Assembly (NCBI RefSeq): GCF_001613405.1
Contig: NZ_BDCH01000006.1
Coordinates: forward strand, 1-64,000
Length of the DNA: 64,000 bases
Reading direction: 5' to 3'
DNA from: Nocardia crassostreae
Lineage (GTDB): Bacteria; Actinomycetota; Actinomycetes; Mycobacteriales; Mycobacteriaceae
Shown here: in pieces, positions 64,000 to 64,000 of the stretch
Position numbering within the stretch: the stretch's first letter is position 1
How the letters are laid out: each line of letters starts with the position of its first letter
Notes under the pieces: generated by a model
Databases searched by the model: none
What the model was told of the DNA's origin: nothing
Seen by the model: the letters and a program-made list of their open reading frames with translations, nothing else
Program-made: the position numbers and the translations under genes

Positions 64000-64000
64000 G

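Overview
The window is high-GC actinobacterial DNA from a mycolic-acid-bearing genus of the Mycobacteriales, most likely Nocardia or a close relative. The reasons are a nearly complete arabinogalactan (AG) assembly gene set (wzm-wzt-glfT1, glfT2, rmlA/B/C, two gtrA genes, dprE1-dprE2, aftA and one Emb arabinosyltransferase), the proteasome activator gene bpa, and gene order resembling the Rv3772-Rv3795 segment of Mycobacterium tuberculosis with many insertions. The genus call is inference; no rRNA gene is present.

Layout. 1-6.3 kb: accessory block with a giant Rhs/YD-repeat protein (cut by the left edge), its variable C-terminal toxin-like tip, a candidate immunity gene, a gene-poor stretch and a small HAD protein, ending at tRNA-Arg(ACG) and tRNA-Ser(GCT). 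6.9-14.4 kb: metabolic genes (DLH-like hydrolase, aromatic/histidinol-phosphate aminotransferase, NiCoT permease, tRNA-Ser(TGA), MarR regulator, lactate 2-monooxygenase-like flavoenzyme, a 39-aa membrane peptide, quinone oxidoreductase, a class V aminotransferase homologue lacking the PLP lysine). 14.5-17.8 kb: bpa and the galactan export/priming operon wzm-wzt-glfT1. 17.9-27.1 kb: rsgA with an upstream small ORF, a NarL-type two-component system, two lipoprotein hydrolases, an SDR, a WEPG-repeat secreted protein, and a TetR/SRPBCC divergent unit.

27.2-37.4 kb: second cell-wall block: glfT2, a GtrA / polyprenyl-phosphate glycosyltransferase (frameshifted) / DUF2142 cassette resembling three-component surface glycosylation systems, rmlB, a secreted glycine-zipper protein, a hydrolase broken by one stop codon, and rmlA-rmlC. 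37.6-48.8 kb: MFS/MarR pair with a three-copy operator array, a DUF5753 regulator, small membrane and hypothetical proteins, a LuxR-type regulator diverging from a molybdopterin oxidoreductase, a membrane adenylate cyclase translationally coupled to a Crp-family regulator, and a PNPOx-like gene preceded by a DosR-like box.

48.8-62.9 kb: the arabinan block: gtrA, dprE1-dprE2 (decaprenyl-phospho-arabinose synthesis), aftA (first arabinose on galactan), a DnaA-box cluster, a GT-C-like gene broken by a GA-rich repeat insertion, two tandem receptor-type Ser/Thr kinases and an EmbB-like arabinosyltransferase. The window ends with a small DUF5988-like protein and an alpha/beta hydrolase.

Together the cell-wall genes supply dTDP-rhamnose for the linker, build and export the galactan, make and flip decaprenyl-phospho-arabinose, and start and extend the arabinan. 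The two kinases sit where cell-wall sensing would be useful. Four genes look damaged (frameshift, nonsense, insertion, and a missing stop), so assembly error or recent decay should be considered. The most novel candidates are the Rhs tip/immunity pair, the DnaA-box cluster, the 15-bp-periodic MarR operator array, the GA-rich insertion and the DosR-like site.
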